NCBI RefSeq assembly: GCF_017591425.1
Contig: NW_024465746.1
Coordinates: 2,046,001 to 2,110,000 of the forward strand
Direction of reading: 5' to 3'
Source of the DNA: Ochotona curzoniae
Lineage: Eukaryota > Chordata > Mammalia > Lagomorpha > Ochotonidae
DNA: 64,000 nucleotides
Both the position numbers and the translations under genes were made by a program. The notes below the pieces were generated by a model. It was not told where the DNA came from. It did no database searches and saw only the letters and a list, made by a program, of their open reading frames with translations. This document shows, in pieces, positions 11,520 to 22,849 of this stretch (positions within the stretch are counted from its first letter, which is position 1; each line of letters begins with the position of its first letter).

Positions 11520-11900
11520 TGCAGGTATGAATTATTTTCAGCTTATTTAAAAGGCAGAAAGAGACACAAGAGTGAGATATCTCAACTGCTGAGTCACTCT
11601 GTTGGGACATAAGAAAATTCAGGTGGAGGCTGGTATTGCAGGCTGTCTGTGACCCGTGCATGCCATGTAGGAGCCAGTTCGAGAGCCGGCAGTGCTGCTC
11701 CCAATCCAGCCTGCTGATTGGCTGAGAAAGCAGCAGAAGATGGCCCAAGAACTTGGCCCCTGCCACCCTTGTGAGACTGGGTGGAGTTCCTGCCTTCAAC
11801 CTTGCTTAGCCCTGGCATTGTGGCTCCCTGGGGAGTGAACAGGAAGGTTAAAAAAAAACTCTTTTTCTGTAGCTCTGCCTTTCAAATAAATAAATATTTA
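11520..11900 (+). repeat. Two overlapping old C-repeat SINE fragments
   Basis: Positions 11520-11640 read as a minus-strand fragment, and about 11640-11900 read plus ('ccaatccagcctgctgattgg ... gaaagcagcagaagatggcc ... ctttcaaataaataaa'). The plus copy is of the older type ending in 'tttcaaataaat'. Confidence 0.6.
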
Positions 11901-11904
11901 AATA

Positions 11905-13555
11905 ATGATAACAATAATAAGCAAGTTAACCAAGTTAAATGACCTGCACTGGATTGTGATATATGTGTTTCCATGACAGACAGGGAGGCCTTGGTGGCTC
12001 AGTTGGGCTGATTGATACATTTTGTGCTATGTCACTCTTTGGCTACCTGCCACTGTTGTGTCAGTCCTGGATGTAAGGAGGCCAACTCCTGTGTTGTTGG
12101 CAGCTGCTGTGGCTGCTGAGACTGCTGATGGCTGCCACTGGCTCAATAAGGCATGTGCGGTCTACCTGCAGCTCCATAGGGCATTCATCCAGTTTCCAGC
12201 GCCTTGCGCCTCCACGTCCCAGGTAGGCTGAGCTCAGATCCAAGCTGTGACGTAGTCAGCAGGATCTGGTAGTAAGTGTCCCCAGTGTCCCTGCAGCAGA
12301 CATGTGGCCTCCAACCAGATCGTGCTGTCCCATGGTCCTAGCCATGGTCCTTGGCGTTGGTCCTAGCATCCTGGACCTCCTCACGCCAGCACCTCAGAGC
12401 AGTAGAGACAGGTGTTTGGGGATTCCCAAGCCTTGGAAAAGGCTCTGCATGTCCTATAGGACATGCTGTCAGAGGAACATGGGGTCAGAGCTGGTTGGAT
12501 AGGATGGATATTCCTTGTGGTGTAAAGCAGCAACATGAAAGCATGTTTGCCAGTGACATCCAGGGATGGGAACTGTGCCTTGTGGCAGGAGGGTTGGAGC
12601 CCAGATTTGGGCGCACACTTTGATGCTGTGAGCAGGATTCTTTTCAGCCTGTATGGAATGCAGCAGGGAACAACTACAAGTATGTGGGGTTGGTGGCCAT
12701 GGCCTTGTGGCATGGAAACCTCCCTCAGTCCCTAAGTGTGAGCTGCAGGAATGACTCACCCACTCCTGTTAAAAACACGTTGTGTGGGTTTGGAGAGGTG
12801 ATCAGGCACAGAGGTGCCCGAAGAGCAGCAGGGGGTGCAGGGTGAGTCTTCCTAACTGCCCCTCAAGGAAAGGAAATAGTATTAGCTGCAGGCAGAACTC
12901 TGAGGACCACAGAGCTTGAAACACACCTTGGGTGAGGGACAATGGGGGAGGAAACAGAAAGAAGACAACCACTCAACAGTTGGAGAACAACTGTGGTGAG
13001 CTCAGCCAAGGCAGCGACAGCAGCCATGGAGACAGCAACGAGAGAGCTGGATCAGAGCTCTAGGAAAGAGTTACAACCCCTGGGAAGGGAGCCCGAGACC
13101 TAGAGAAAGGTAAATGTGACTGCTCCAAGACAAGCTGCTGGATGCTGTGCAGGGCAGGTGAGTCCTCGGGCAGGGTACCCATAGGGACTGCAGTGATGCC
13201 CAGGAGAGCTGAGGTTGCAGACAAGGTGAGTTTCCTAAGGTCTGCGGTCCCAGACACCCTGGGCATGCAGCAGTGACTCTGCCAGCATTCTGATGAGTAC
13301 TGTTCATGTGACAATACTGATTGGGGGATGAAGAAATGAGATGACTGGTCTCCACTTGGAAAGGCTGGCATTGTGAACCTTATGCCACGGAGCCCATATA
13401 ACTCACTCGTATGGCCGGTATGGAAGGCAGATGGTACCTGGCAAATGACTATAGACTAGCAAGAGTTAAGCAAGGTGACATCACCTTGAAGTGCTGATGC
13501 GCTGTCAGTTACTCACTTTCTGGACCACTGGATTAGGACATTAGGATGCTGTCAC
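11905..13555. other. Intergenic, nothing recognised
   Basis: Moderately GC-rich sequence with several 70-110-codon chance frames and no recognisable domain. A short perfect inverted repeat 'gcatgtcctataggacatgc' is at 12448-12467. Confidence 0.4.
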
Positions 13556-13559
13556 CACG

Positions 13560-14160
13560 TAAGTCATAGATTAGGCCAATGCCTACAGCAGACACAGGCT
13601 GCAGCCAGGAAACTGGACCTCAACCTAGGTCTCCCATGTTGGTGGCAGGAACCCAAGTACTTGAACCATCATGCACTGTCTCCCAGGGTGTGCGTTAGCA
13701 GGAAGTTGGGATTTGGAGCATGTTGCCAGCCGCATCTGTATGTACTGGCCACATGCCGTACCCAAAATGGCGCCGGCCAGAGAAGCCACATCTTGGTGTT
13801 TGGTGGAGAGTCACGTAGATTTCGCAGTACTGCGCAGGCGCCTAGCGCTGCGCAGTGAGCTGCGGCGCGGCAGGCACGTAAACACTGGGACTGACGAATC
13901 CAGTCGCCCAGGACCCTGCGTAATCATGACGCCGACCTATCATCGGCGGAGGCAGGGCCAGTCAGCACATAAGAGCAGACAGACTGCCGGGGTCGGGGAC
14001 TCTTTCCTCCTCATCTTGCTGTGCACAATAAATTTTACCGCAGAAGGCTTCACTCGCGTCTGCGTCTTATTGCTGGGCGGTAAGACACGTGGGCGCGACA
14101 GGAGCAGAGCTGGGACTAATATGGAATGCAGTCCTGTGTCAAGCATCCATCCCTGCATTC
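13560..14160 (-). repeat. Old C-repeat SINE split by an LTR
   Basis: The left part (13560-13720) contains 'aggtctcccatgttggtgg' and 'ccaagtacttgaaccatc' in minus orientation. The rest continues after the LTR at 14101 ('ggagcagagctgggact'). Confidence 0.65.
13721..14100 (+). mobile_element. Solo LTR of an endogenous retrovirus (class II-like)
   Basis: A 380-bp element starts TGTTGCC, ends GCGCGACA and is flanked by a perfect 6-bp duplication GGAGCA (13715-13720 and 14101-14106). The 6-bp duplication and the short, CpG-rich form fit betaretrovirus-like (ERV class II, IAP-like) LTRs. Landmarks are a TATA-like 'cataagagc' near 13965, a polyadenylation signal AATAAA at 14027-14032 and a U5-like end. 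No internal retroviral genes flank it, so the provirus has recombined to a single LTR. It sits inside an older SINE. Base composition is much richer in CpG than its surroundings, suggesting limited age. Confidence 0.85.
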
Positions 14161-14204
14161 AGGACAAGAAAGACAACTTAATGTTGGAGTGAAGGTTTAA
14201 GCTT

Positions 14205-14525
14205 TTGGCGACTGCTGCTGTGGCATGGCAGGTAAAGCCACCAGCTGCACTGCCGGCATCCCATAGGGGTGCCAGTTGAAGTCCTGGCTGTTCCACTTCT
14301 AATCCAGCTCCCTGCTAATGCACTTGGGAAAGCAGTGGAGGATGAGCCAAGTGCTTGGACCTCTAGCACCACACAGTAGACCTGGAGGAAGCTCCTGGCT
14401 CCTGGCTTAATTTGCTCCAGCTTTAGTCATTGCAGGCATTTAAGCAGTGAAGCATCGAATAGAAGACCTCCTGTCTCACTGTCTGTAATTTTACCCTTCA
14501 AATGAATGACTAAATCTTAAAAATA
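14205..14525 (+). repeat. C-repeat SINE, older type
   Basis: From 'cgactgctgctgtggcatgg' through 'gcatcccataggggtgcc' to 'cttcaaatgaatgactaaatctt'. Confidence 0.85.
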
Positions 14526-14562
14526 AGACCTTGTTAAGTATTTATTAAAAATAAGTACTTCT

Positions 14563-14880
14563 GGCCTGGTGTGGTAGCCTAGCGCCTAAAGCCCTTATCT
14601 TGCTGCCCCGCTTCCCATCCAGCTCCCTGTTTATGGCCTGGGAAAGCCGTCGAGGATGGCCAAAGGCCTTGGGACTTTGCCTGTGTGGTAGACCTACAAG
14701 AGGCTGCTGGCTTTGGATCAGCTCAGCTCTGGCCTACAAGAGGCTCCTGGCTTTGGATCAGCTCAGCTCTGGCCATTGCAGACATGTGGGGAGTGAATCA
14801 GCAGATGGAAGATCTTCCTCTCTGTCTCTTTTCTTCTCTGTATGACTGACTTTCCAATAAAAATACATCTTTTAAAAAAA
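14563..14880 (+). repeat. C-repeat SINE with internal 40-bp tandem duplication
   Basis: Starts 'ggcctggtgtggtagcctag' and ends 'ccaataaaaatacatctttt'. The 'cggatcccatatgggcgccggttctaat' part is deleted after 'atcttg'. The 40-bp unit at 14694-14733 is repeated at 14734-14773 with one mismatch. Confidence 0.9.
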
Positions 14881-15019
14881 TAAGTGTTTCTTTCTAAATG
14901 GTCATTCTAAAGTACAAATAAGAGAATCATAAAGCTATAGAATTACACATTTCAAAATGTATATTTTTACTTGAGCACAGATACAGGCTTCCAGCTAGTA
15001 AGTTACTCAAGTGAGGACA

Positions 15020-15200
15020 GCTGTTTGGTGCAGGGGTGAAGCCAGTGCTTGGGGGGCCTGGATCCCAAACAGGAGTGCCTGGCTCAAGCTCTCACTGCCC
15101 CACTTCTCATCCTGCTTTCTGCCAATGCCCACCTTGGGAAGCAGCAGATGATGGCTGAATCCCTTGGGGTTTTACCATCCATGTGGGTAACACTGATTGA
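15020..15200 (+). repeat. Old C-repeat SINE, 3'-truncated
   Basis: 'gcaggggtgaagccagtgc ... ggatcccaaacaggagtgcc ... ttgggaagcagcagatgatgg' follows the CSINE order. Confidence 0.6.
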
Positions 15201-15659
15201 GGTCTAGACAGGTTTTTCTTTTACAATCTGGAAGACCTTTATTATGGCTTGCATATGATTATCTCCCTGAACTCATTCAGGGAGCTGGGGCAAAGCTTAA
15301 GCAGTGGGACTTGAACCAGCCATCTCATGTGGTTATCTTAAGTTGCAACTCAATCCCCTCAACTAGCATACCCACCTCTGTGATGACTCATAATCGATTT
15401 GTTTGTAGCACATCTTTATGTTACTGGAATGCTCAGCTCGGCAGCATTTCTCAAGTGTGGCCCCCACTGCCTTTATCCCCTATCTTGGATCCTGAGGCTG
15501 TTTGGGAGGTCAAAATTGTTTTCCCAATGGAGTAGACAGGATTTCAACTTTTAACTGTGCTGTTGTCTGCCCTAAAGCAATCCTTTGTACACCTGCACAT
15601 GCCTGCACACAGGTAGGGCACCAACTACTAGGTGTCATAGCATTTGCCATCTGCCGAGC

Positions 15660-16440
15660 TCTCACATGCAGATAATGTTTTGATCAAGCAGTAAAAACCA
15701 CTGATTTCCAGTATGGACAGTACTTAGGCAACTTAAAATTCATCTATCATAGGATGCAGCAAGCTCATTCCTGGGAATTAATCCAAAAGAAGTGATACAC
15801 ACATTTGAGAAAGCAACCTGCATCCCCAAAATCATTTCAACACAACCAACAATAGCAAAGACAAGGAAACAACCGAGATGCCCACTGACAGAGGGTTGGA
15901 TAAAGAAACGGGTATGTTTACACTGGAATACTATTCAGGCATTAAAAAGGATGAAATACTATCATTTCCAAGAAAATGGTCTCTCAACTGGAGACCATAA
16001 TGTTCAGCAAAATAAGCTGAAACCAAAAGGACAATATCATATTTCACTGATATAAGACAACTTTTTGCCCAGAATACAAAACAAAAAGATCTAAAGGGAA
16101 ATAAGTATAGAGTTGCAATCTCATGAAGTATGTGATGGAGAGCAGAGGACCAGGAATCAAGAAGATGGACAGAATGAATCTCTACTCCAGAATAAAAGTA
16201 GGGGTCCAACAAAACTGTTAAATATACCGAGATAACAAAGTAATAGACTCTCTACTATAGTTTACACCTATGTCACGACACATGTAAAGAGCAGAATGTT
16301 GGAGCTGAGACTGCAGCTGAAGGACCATATAATTGTAAAATACAGTGGACAATGGGGAGGGAGGAAAGGGAGAAGTGAGAAAACCCTATACTGGCAAAAC
16401 TGCAAATTGGAAAATAAGAAAATAAATAATAAAAGAAAAA
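15660..16440 (+). mobile_element. L1 3'-end fragment (old L1)
   Basis: Contains the characteristic old-L1 end: 'caatagcaaagacaaggaaac', 'gttggataaagaaacggg', 'actggaatactattcaggc', 'atttcactgatataagacaac', then a G-rich tract and an A-rich end ('aaataagaaaataaataataaaag'). The coding frames are not preserved. Confidence 0.8.
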
Positions 16441-16617
16441 CAATCACTGACTTCATTTAATCTCAACCCTTGAGCTCACATCCTTTTAATACACACCTGG
16501 CATATTTGTAGGAGTGCACAACAGAACAAAGTGACTGGAGAAAAGCCCTTGATGAGACTGCAGACAAACTCATTGCTTTTCTCCATCCACCACTGGTCCT
16601 TGAAAAAAAGACTGATG

Positions 16618-16935
16618 GACCCAGGACAGTGACCTAGCAGCTAAAATCCTCACCTTGAACATGCCTGGATCCCATATGGGTGCTGGTTCTAATCCCAGAA
16701 GCTTCACTTCCCATCCAGCTCCCTGCTTGTAGCCTGGGAAAGCAGTGGAGGGTGGCCAAAGCCTTGGTATCATGCACCCGCATGGGATAGCTCAAGGAAG
16801 TTCCTGGCTCCTGGCTTCATATCAGCACAGCACTGGCTGTTGTGATCACTTGGGGAGTGAAACACTGGACGGAAGACCTTTCTCTGTCTCTCCTCCTCTC
16901 TGTATTTCTGCCTTTGCAATAAAAACAAACAAATC
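16618..16935 (+). repeat. C-repeat SINE, full length
   Basis: 'acccaggacagtgacctagc' to 'ttgcaataaaaacaaacaaat', followed by an AAC-rich tail. Confidence 0.93.
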
Positions 16936-16954
16936 TAACAACAACAACAAAAAA

Positions 16955-17430
16955 TGACTGATAAACCGTGGCTATTCCAACTGGCATTTCTTGCCTGCAG
17001 ATGGATCATCCTGGGCCTGCAGGGAAGCGGCTGGCAGTGTTTGTGGCCTGGGATAAAGACTGTGCTTCCAGATGAAGACTGGGATTTCTGCAAATGCTCA
17101 TGTCACGCAGAGCTCATCAGCTTCCCGACAAGATCAGTGGCAAAATGGACCTGTGGTACCTTTTGATGAGATGCGTCCACATGTGGAGGATGTGTACACG
17201 TCAGTGAATGGCCGCTTTCTAACGATCAGGTATGACAGTACCAAATCCAAATCATGCAGTGGTGCAACATCCAAGCAGAGTGCAAGATCGCCAGGAGACG
17301 TCACTGCAGTGGGGTCAGGGGAACTCAGTGGGACAGCTGACCCACAGGCGGCCAACCTTTCAGAAATGATGGCCTGCCACATTTTGTTGGGCAATCAACA
17401 GATTACTCACAAGTATCTGGACTTCTAAAA
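16955..17430. other. Unrecognised single-copy-looking segment with open frames
   Basis: A frame at 17072-17428 on the plus strand encodes 118 residues with no domain I recognise. The sequence is not a known repeat to me and has moderate GC. It could be a decayed retrocopy or simply non-coding. Confidence 0.2.
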
Positions 17431-17584
17431 GGCTTCTCTTTTCTCACTATGTACTAGTGTGGGACCAGATATTTTCCATTGCACACACACGCCATTACAA
17501 AAATAATAAAAAAGAAAAACAGACCCTAAACATCGAGTGTAGGAACAGACAGGACATTCCTACTAAGCTGCTTTTTTTTTTTTT

Positions 17585-17870
17585 TAAGATTTATTTATTT
17601 TTATTGGAAAGGCAGATCTACAGGGAGAAGGAGGCCAAGTGGCCACAATGGCAGGAATTGAGCTAATCCAAAGTCAGGAGTCAGGAGTTTCTTCCAGGTC
17701 TCCCACATGGGCATAGGGTCCCATGGCTTTGGGCTGTTCTCTACTGCTTTCCCAGGTCAAAAGCAGGGAGCTGGAAGGGAAGTAGAGTAGCCAGGACTGG
17801 AGCCTGTACACATATGGCATCTTGGCGGTTTTAAGGTGAGGATTTAGCCACCAGGCTATCATAGCAAGCC
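17585..17870 (-). repeat. C-repeat SINE
   Basis: Begins at the A-rich tail seen as 'tttttttaagatttatttat' and ends 'ccaccaggctatcatagc'. Confidence 0.9.
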
Positions 17871-18209
17871 AACTAAGCCTCTACTACGCCAGAAATTAAG
17901 ATTTGCAAGAATGGAAAATAACATACTTTTCTATTTTTTATGCTAGGAAACTTCAACAATAAACATGGACTAGGTCAACTGATCATTTAAACAATTGTTT
18001 TAACTTCCGAATGTCAAATATCAATAGACAGCTTATGTAAACAAAGTTATCAAAGTTCTCTCTTTTGAGGAGCACATGGAGTTTATAATCACCAAGTCTG
18101 AGATCTGATGATCCAGGCAGATGCTATATAAATCATTTTAAGTAATTCAGCTGCTAGCACACTTAATGTGCTAAGTGTATGCTGGTGGAATTCAGCAAGA
18201 TATACGTAT

Positions 18210-18240
18210 ACACACACACACACATACACACATATGCACA
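18210..18240 (+). repeat. (CA)n microsatellite
   Basis: 'atacacacacacacacacat' with interruptions. Confidence 0.9.
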
Positions 18241-18389
18241 TCAAAATGAGTAAAATATTTGTAAGACACACGAAACAGCCCCATGAAAAGTTATAACCAG
18301 CCTTGCTCATTACCTGAATGGTGTACACTGAAACCACAGGACACTGATACACATCGCCAGGATGGCAAACACTCAAGAATGACAAAGCT

Positions 18390-18715
18390 GGGGCCTGGCG
18401 GCATGGCCTAGGGGCTAAAGTCCTCACCTTGATCACACCAGGATCCCATATGGGCGCCGGTTCTAATCCCAGCAGCTCCACTTCCCATCCAGCTCCCTGC
18501 TTGTGGCTGGGGAAAGCAGTCAAGGAAAGCCCAAAGCCTTGGGACTCTCCACCTATGTGGGAGATCTGGAAGAGGTTCCTGTTTCCCAACTTCGGATTGG
18601 TGCAACACCAGCCGTTGCGGTTCACTTGGGGAGTGAATCATCAGAGGGAAGATCTTCCTCTCTGTCTCTCCTCCTCTCTGTATATCTGACTTTGCAATAA
18701 AAATAAATAAATCTT
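18390..18715 (+). repeat. C-repeat SINE, full length, young
   Basis: 'ggggcctggcggcatggcct' to 'ttgcaataaaaataaataaa'; close to the local consensus. Confidence 0.95.
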
Positions 18716-19039
18716 TTTTATTTTATTATTTTTTTAAAGATTTATTTTTATTTTTATCGGATAAATAAAATATCCGTTAAAATAACGTTAATATTTGAGG
18801 ATTTTTATTAGTTACAAATGGTCAACCATTAAGAAATACCGAGAAACGACTTGGTAAATGTTTTCTTAAGTGGGCAAGTAGGGTTTCTTACCTTATAAAC
18901 ATACGTATATTATTAACAGCACACCATTTTTTAGCACTTTTTTTAAAGTGAGGAAAACATATGGCTGCTTATGTTATGATCTAGTTAGTTTAAGTCAGAT
19001 GTGGTAGTGTTTTAAAAATGGTTAAAAATTTATAATAAG

Positions 19040-19363
19040 GGGCCTGGCGTGGTGGTGCAGTGGTTAAGGTCCTCGCCTTGCACACCCGGGATCCCATATG
19101 GGCGCCAGTTCTATCCCGGCTGCCCCGCTCCACTTCGAGCTCCCTGCCTGTGGCCCGGGAAAGCAGTAGAGGACGGCCCAAAGCTTTGGGACCCTGCACC
19201 CGCGTGGGGGACCCGGAAGAGGCTCCTGGCTTCGGATCAGCATAGCATCGGCCGTTGCGCTCACTTGGGGAGTGAATCATCGGGCGGAAGATCTTCCTCT
19301 CTGTCTCTCCTCTCTGTATATCCTCCTTTCCAATAAAAAAATAATAAAAATAAATCTTTAAAA
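19040..19363 (+). repeat. C-repeat SINE, young, with 15-bp target-site duplication
   Basis: The element is flanked by perfect copies of 'aaaatttataataag' (19025-19039 and 19364-19378), typical of L1-driven insertion. It retains CpGs in 'cacccgggatcccatatggg', indicating a recent insertion. Confidence 0.97.
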
Positions 19364-19379
19364 AAAATTTATAATAAGA

Positions 19380-19700
19380 AGGTTAGCACAGTGGCTCAGC
19401 AGGCTAATCCTCCACCTTGCAACACAGGCTTCCCATATGGGCACCAGCTTGTGTTCTAGCTCCTTCACTTCCGACCCAACATCCTGCTTGTGGTCTGGGA
19501 AAGCAGCAGAGGATGGACCAAGTCCTAAAGACCTTGCACTAGTGTGGGAGACCCAGAGGAGGCTGCTGGCTCCTGATCAGCTCAGCTCCAGTCATTGCAT
19601 CCATTTGGGGAGTAACAGCAGATGAAAGAGCTTTCTCTCTGTCTCTCCTTCTTGCTGTAGACTCTGTCTTTCCAATGAAAATAAAGAAATCATTTTAAAA
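19380..19700 (+). repeat. C-repeat SINE, older
   Basis: 'aggttagcacagtggctcag' to 'tccaatgaaaataaagaaat'. It lies directly after the young copy in the same orientation. Confidence 0.88.
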
Positions 19701-20109
19701 AACAAATATTATTTAGAACAAGATTTAAAGAAATACAAATCCTCGGGTGCCATTTAGTATCTTGTTCATCATATTTGAATAGTTTAGAGAGAATCACTGA
19801 TTAAACTATCATTTATTTTCCTTTCAGAGCTCAAACTTGTTTTAGATGTATATATAGTACAATCCAAGATTTTGATTTTTTCCCTCGCTCTTCAGAGTTT
19901 TACACTCTTCAGTCCTTAGCTATTGACTTGATGTGAAATGTCCAATGCACGAGAAGGCGCTCACTTTAGGCCATCCCGATCGGCTATGCGTTACCTTACA
20001 AAGGCAATCTGAGGACTGCTGGCAGAGAGGCTCCAGCTTGCTGAGGAGCACTGGGGTGACCACCAGCTGAGACAGCAAAGCTGGCCTGGCTAAAACTCCT
20101 CTGCCCTCT

Positions 20110-20270
20110 GGTGCCAGTGGCAACTATGGGTGCTGGGTTCCTATGCTAGCGCTTCACTTCTGGGCCAGCTCTCTTTTGTACGCTGAGAGCGCAACAGAGA
20201 ATGGCCCAAGTGCTGGGGCCACTGCACCCACATGGGAGACCTGATGTGTTTCTTGGGATGGACACCCATG
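20110..20270 (+). repeat. Old C-repeat SINE fragment
   Basis: 'aatggcccaagtgctggggc' and 'cacccacatgggagacctga' in plus order. Confidence 0.6.
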
Positions 20271-20522
20271 GTTAGGTGTCACATCTCTGCACTGTGTGCC
20301 CCACTGTCTCAACAGGAAAAGAAGCAGATTGATTTTGAATTCTTAGCTTGTCCCTTGCAGCATCTGTTGTAGCCAAACTATTTTCTGTGTAATTGGGCTT
20401 GGTTGAATGAAGGCTCCTTTCTTTCAGTATAACTGCAGTACAAAATACAACAGTCTTTAGCAAACTGTGAATGCACTGAATGCAATATAGAACTAGCATT
20501 AATGATTTCTGTGTGAATTGTT

Positions 20523-20849
20523 TTTTTTTTAAGATTTATTTTTATTATTTTTATTGGAAAGGTGGATATACAGAGAGGAGAGACAGAGAGGAAGATCTTC
20601 TGTCCACTGATTCACTCCCCAGGCGGCCGTAACGGATGGAGCTGAGCCAATCCGAAGCCAGGAGCCTCTTCCGGGTCTCCCACACGGGTGCAGGGTCCCA
20701 AAGCTTTGGGCCGTCCTCAACTGCTTTCCCCAGCCACAGGCAGGGATCTGGATAGGAAACGGGGCTGCCGGGATTAGAACTGGCGCCCATATGGGATCCT
20801 GGGCGTGTAAGGCAAGGACCTTAACCACTGCACCATCACGCCGGGCCCA
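20523..20849 (-). repeat. C-repeat SINE, young, with target-site duplication
   Basis: Minus-strand unit flanked by 'gtgaattgtt' (20513-20522 and 20850-20859). The 5' end reads 'ccatcacgccgggccc' on the plus strand, with CpGs preserved. Confidence 0.96.
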
Positions 20850-20924
20850 GTGAATTGTTAAATAAGCCATATTATTTAATATAATGAGCTATTCATACAG
20901 TTACATAAATCAAGTTTAAAAAGA

Positions 20925-21010
20925 AAAAGGGCCTGGCACAGTAGTCTAGTGGCTTAAGTCCTCATCTGGCATGTGTTGGGATCTCATATGGATGCCAGGA
21001 CTTGGCACCA
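20925..21010 (+). repeat. C-repeat SINE, 5' part only
   Basis: 'gggcctggcacagtagtctag' through 'gggatctcatatggatgcc', then similarity stops. Confidence 0.75.
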
Positions 21011-21499
21011 TATGCTTTGGTGTTTCATTTGACGCATTGCCATCCCTATGTGGCCTGAGTGGATCCGCGAGGCCTACTCATTACCTTCACTGCAGTCCTG
21101 CTGAACCTCAGCACACGGTGCAGTTCACGCAGTAAGAACGTTAACTAACAATCAGAATTGACAGAAGCAGTTGTTTCGGCTCTAATTGATGCTAAAACCT
21201 TAACGCTCCCTTCTGCCAGAGGCTCATAAACAGTGAGAAAACAGATGAGCCCTCTAGCGGCCACCCCAAAAATCAACAATTCAGCAGTCACAGCCCTGGG
21301 AAAACATGGCTGACAGCAGGAAGGCTGAGCTCTCCCAGGCAGGGCAGCCTTGCACATGAATCAGGAACAACCGACAGTGCAGGCCTGCTCTGCAATACTC
21401 TCAACAACAGTCATTTCTAGTAAACACAGTACATTCACTCTTCCATACTACACACTGTAAAACTTCTCTCTGTAGCATTCTTTTTTTTTTTTTTAAAAA

Positions 21500-21828
21500 A
21501 AAAAGATTTATTTTTACTGGAAAGGCAGATCAGATTTATGGAAAGGAGAGACAGAAATAAAGATCTTTCCATCCACTGGTTCACTCCCCAATTGACTGCA
21601 ACAGCCGGAGCTGACCCCATCCAAGAGCAGGCACTTCTTTCAGGTCTCCCATGTGGATGTAGGGTCCAAAAGCTTTGGGTAGTCTTTTACCACTTTCCCA
21701 GGTCACAAGCAGGTAGCTGTATGGGATACAGGGCCACCAGGATTAGAACTGGTATCCCATATGGGATCCCTCATGCCTCGTGTACGAGGTGAGGAATTTA
21801 ACCACTAGGCTACCGTGCTGTGTCCCAT
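21500..21828 (-). repeat. C-repeat SINE
   Basis: A-tail seen as a T-run at 21480-21494, then 'aagatttatttttactgg', ending 'ctaggctaccgtgctgtgtcc'. Confidence 0.93.
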
Positions 21829-22504
21829 CTAATTAATCTCTTAGAGCAAAATGCTCACTTAGCCTACATGCTCTGGCAATAAGAATACAAGCTCCATCCG
21901 TTCTTCAGTTGTATGTTTCCTATGTGTTTCTGTCTCATCTTCATCTTCACATCTCAGCTTTAGTCAAGCGTTTCAACATGTTTCACACACACTGTTACTA
22001 TAGGCTCCAATTCTATCTTTGGAGTCCTGCCTGGTAAATGCTACTTCGTGTTAAATCAAAGAATGCAGAAAAAATAAAAGAAAAAAAATCAAAGAATGCA
22101 GCACTGAAGACAACAGTATCTGGCAGCAAATATTCAACTGCCACATGTTATGATGGAACCATTCTTACAGAAATGTCTAGAGTTTAAAAAATTAGACAGG
22201 AGCTGGGTCTTCAAAAGAAAAATGAACATAAACCCTTACTCCATAGGAATAATGCTGAAATCAGCCAAGCAATACAGCATCTCTCAAAACTCGTCCACAT
22301 CTCCTTGAAATCACCAGATTTGCTCAGAGTGGTACACCATGGCTTACATGGAAAATAGACCTATATTATGAATTTAACAGCTCCTAGAGTGTTTACCATG
22401 AGTGCAAAATGTCCAGGCTAGGGTCCATATAATGCACACTAAACCATTTGGTCTGACCCGAACCACAGGTGGAAGTGGATACTCAATAAATCTGCAGCAG
22501 GCTA

Positions 22505-22845
22505 ATTTTTTTTAAAGACTTACTTATTTTGACTGGGAAGTCAGATTTACAGAGAGAAGCAGAGACAGAGAGAAAGATCTTTCATCTGCTGGTTCACTCC
22601 CCAAGTGGCTGCAATGGCCAGAGCTGAGCTAATCTGAAGCCAGGAGCCAGGAGCTTCTTTCCCAGTCTACTACATGGGTGCAGTGTCTCAAGGGTTTGGG
22701 CTTGTCCTCCATTGCTTTCCTAGGCCACAACCAGGGAGCTAAAAATGATGCAGAGCAGCCAGGATATGAATCAGCACCCATATGGGATCCCAGTACATGC
22801 AAGATGAGGACTTTAGCTACTAGGCTACCATGCTGGGCATAGCAG
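22505..22845 (-). repeat. C-repeat SINE
   Basis: 'tttttttaaagacttactta' to 'ctaggctaccatgctgggc'. Confidence 0.92.
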
Positions 22846-22849
22846 GCTA

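Noticed and set aside
18390..18715. tRNA gene, because of tRNA-like A and B boxes in the SINEs
   Set aside because: The boxes belong to the C-repeat SINE; no tRNA cloverleaf is preserved, and the body and A-rich tail are SINE.
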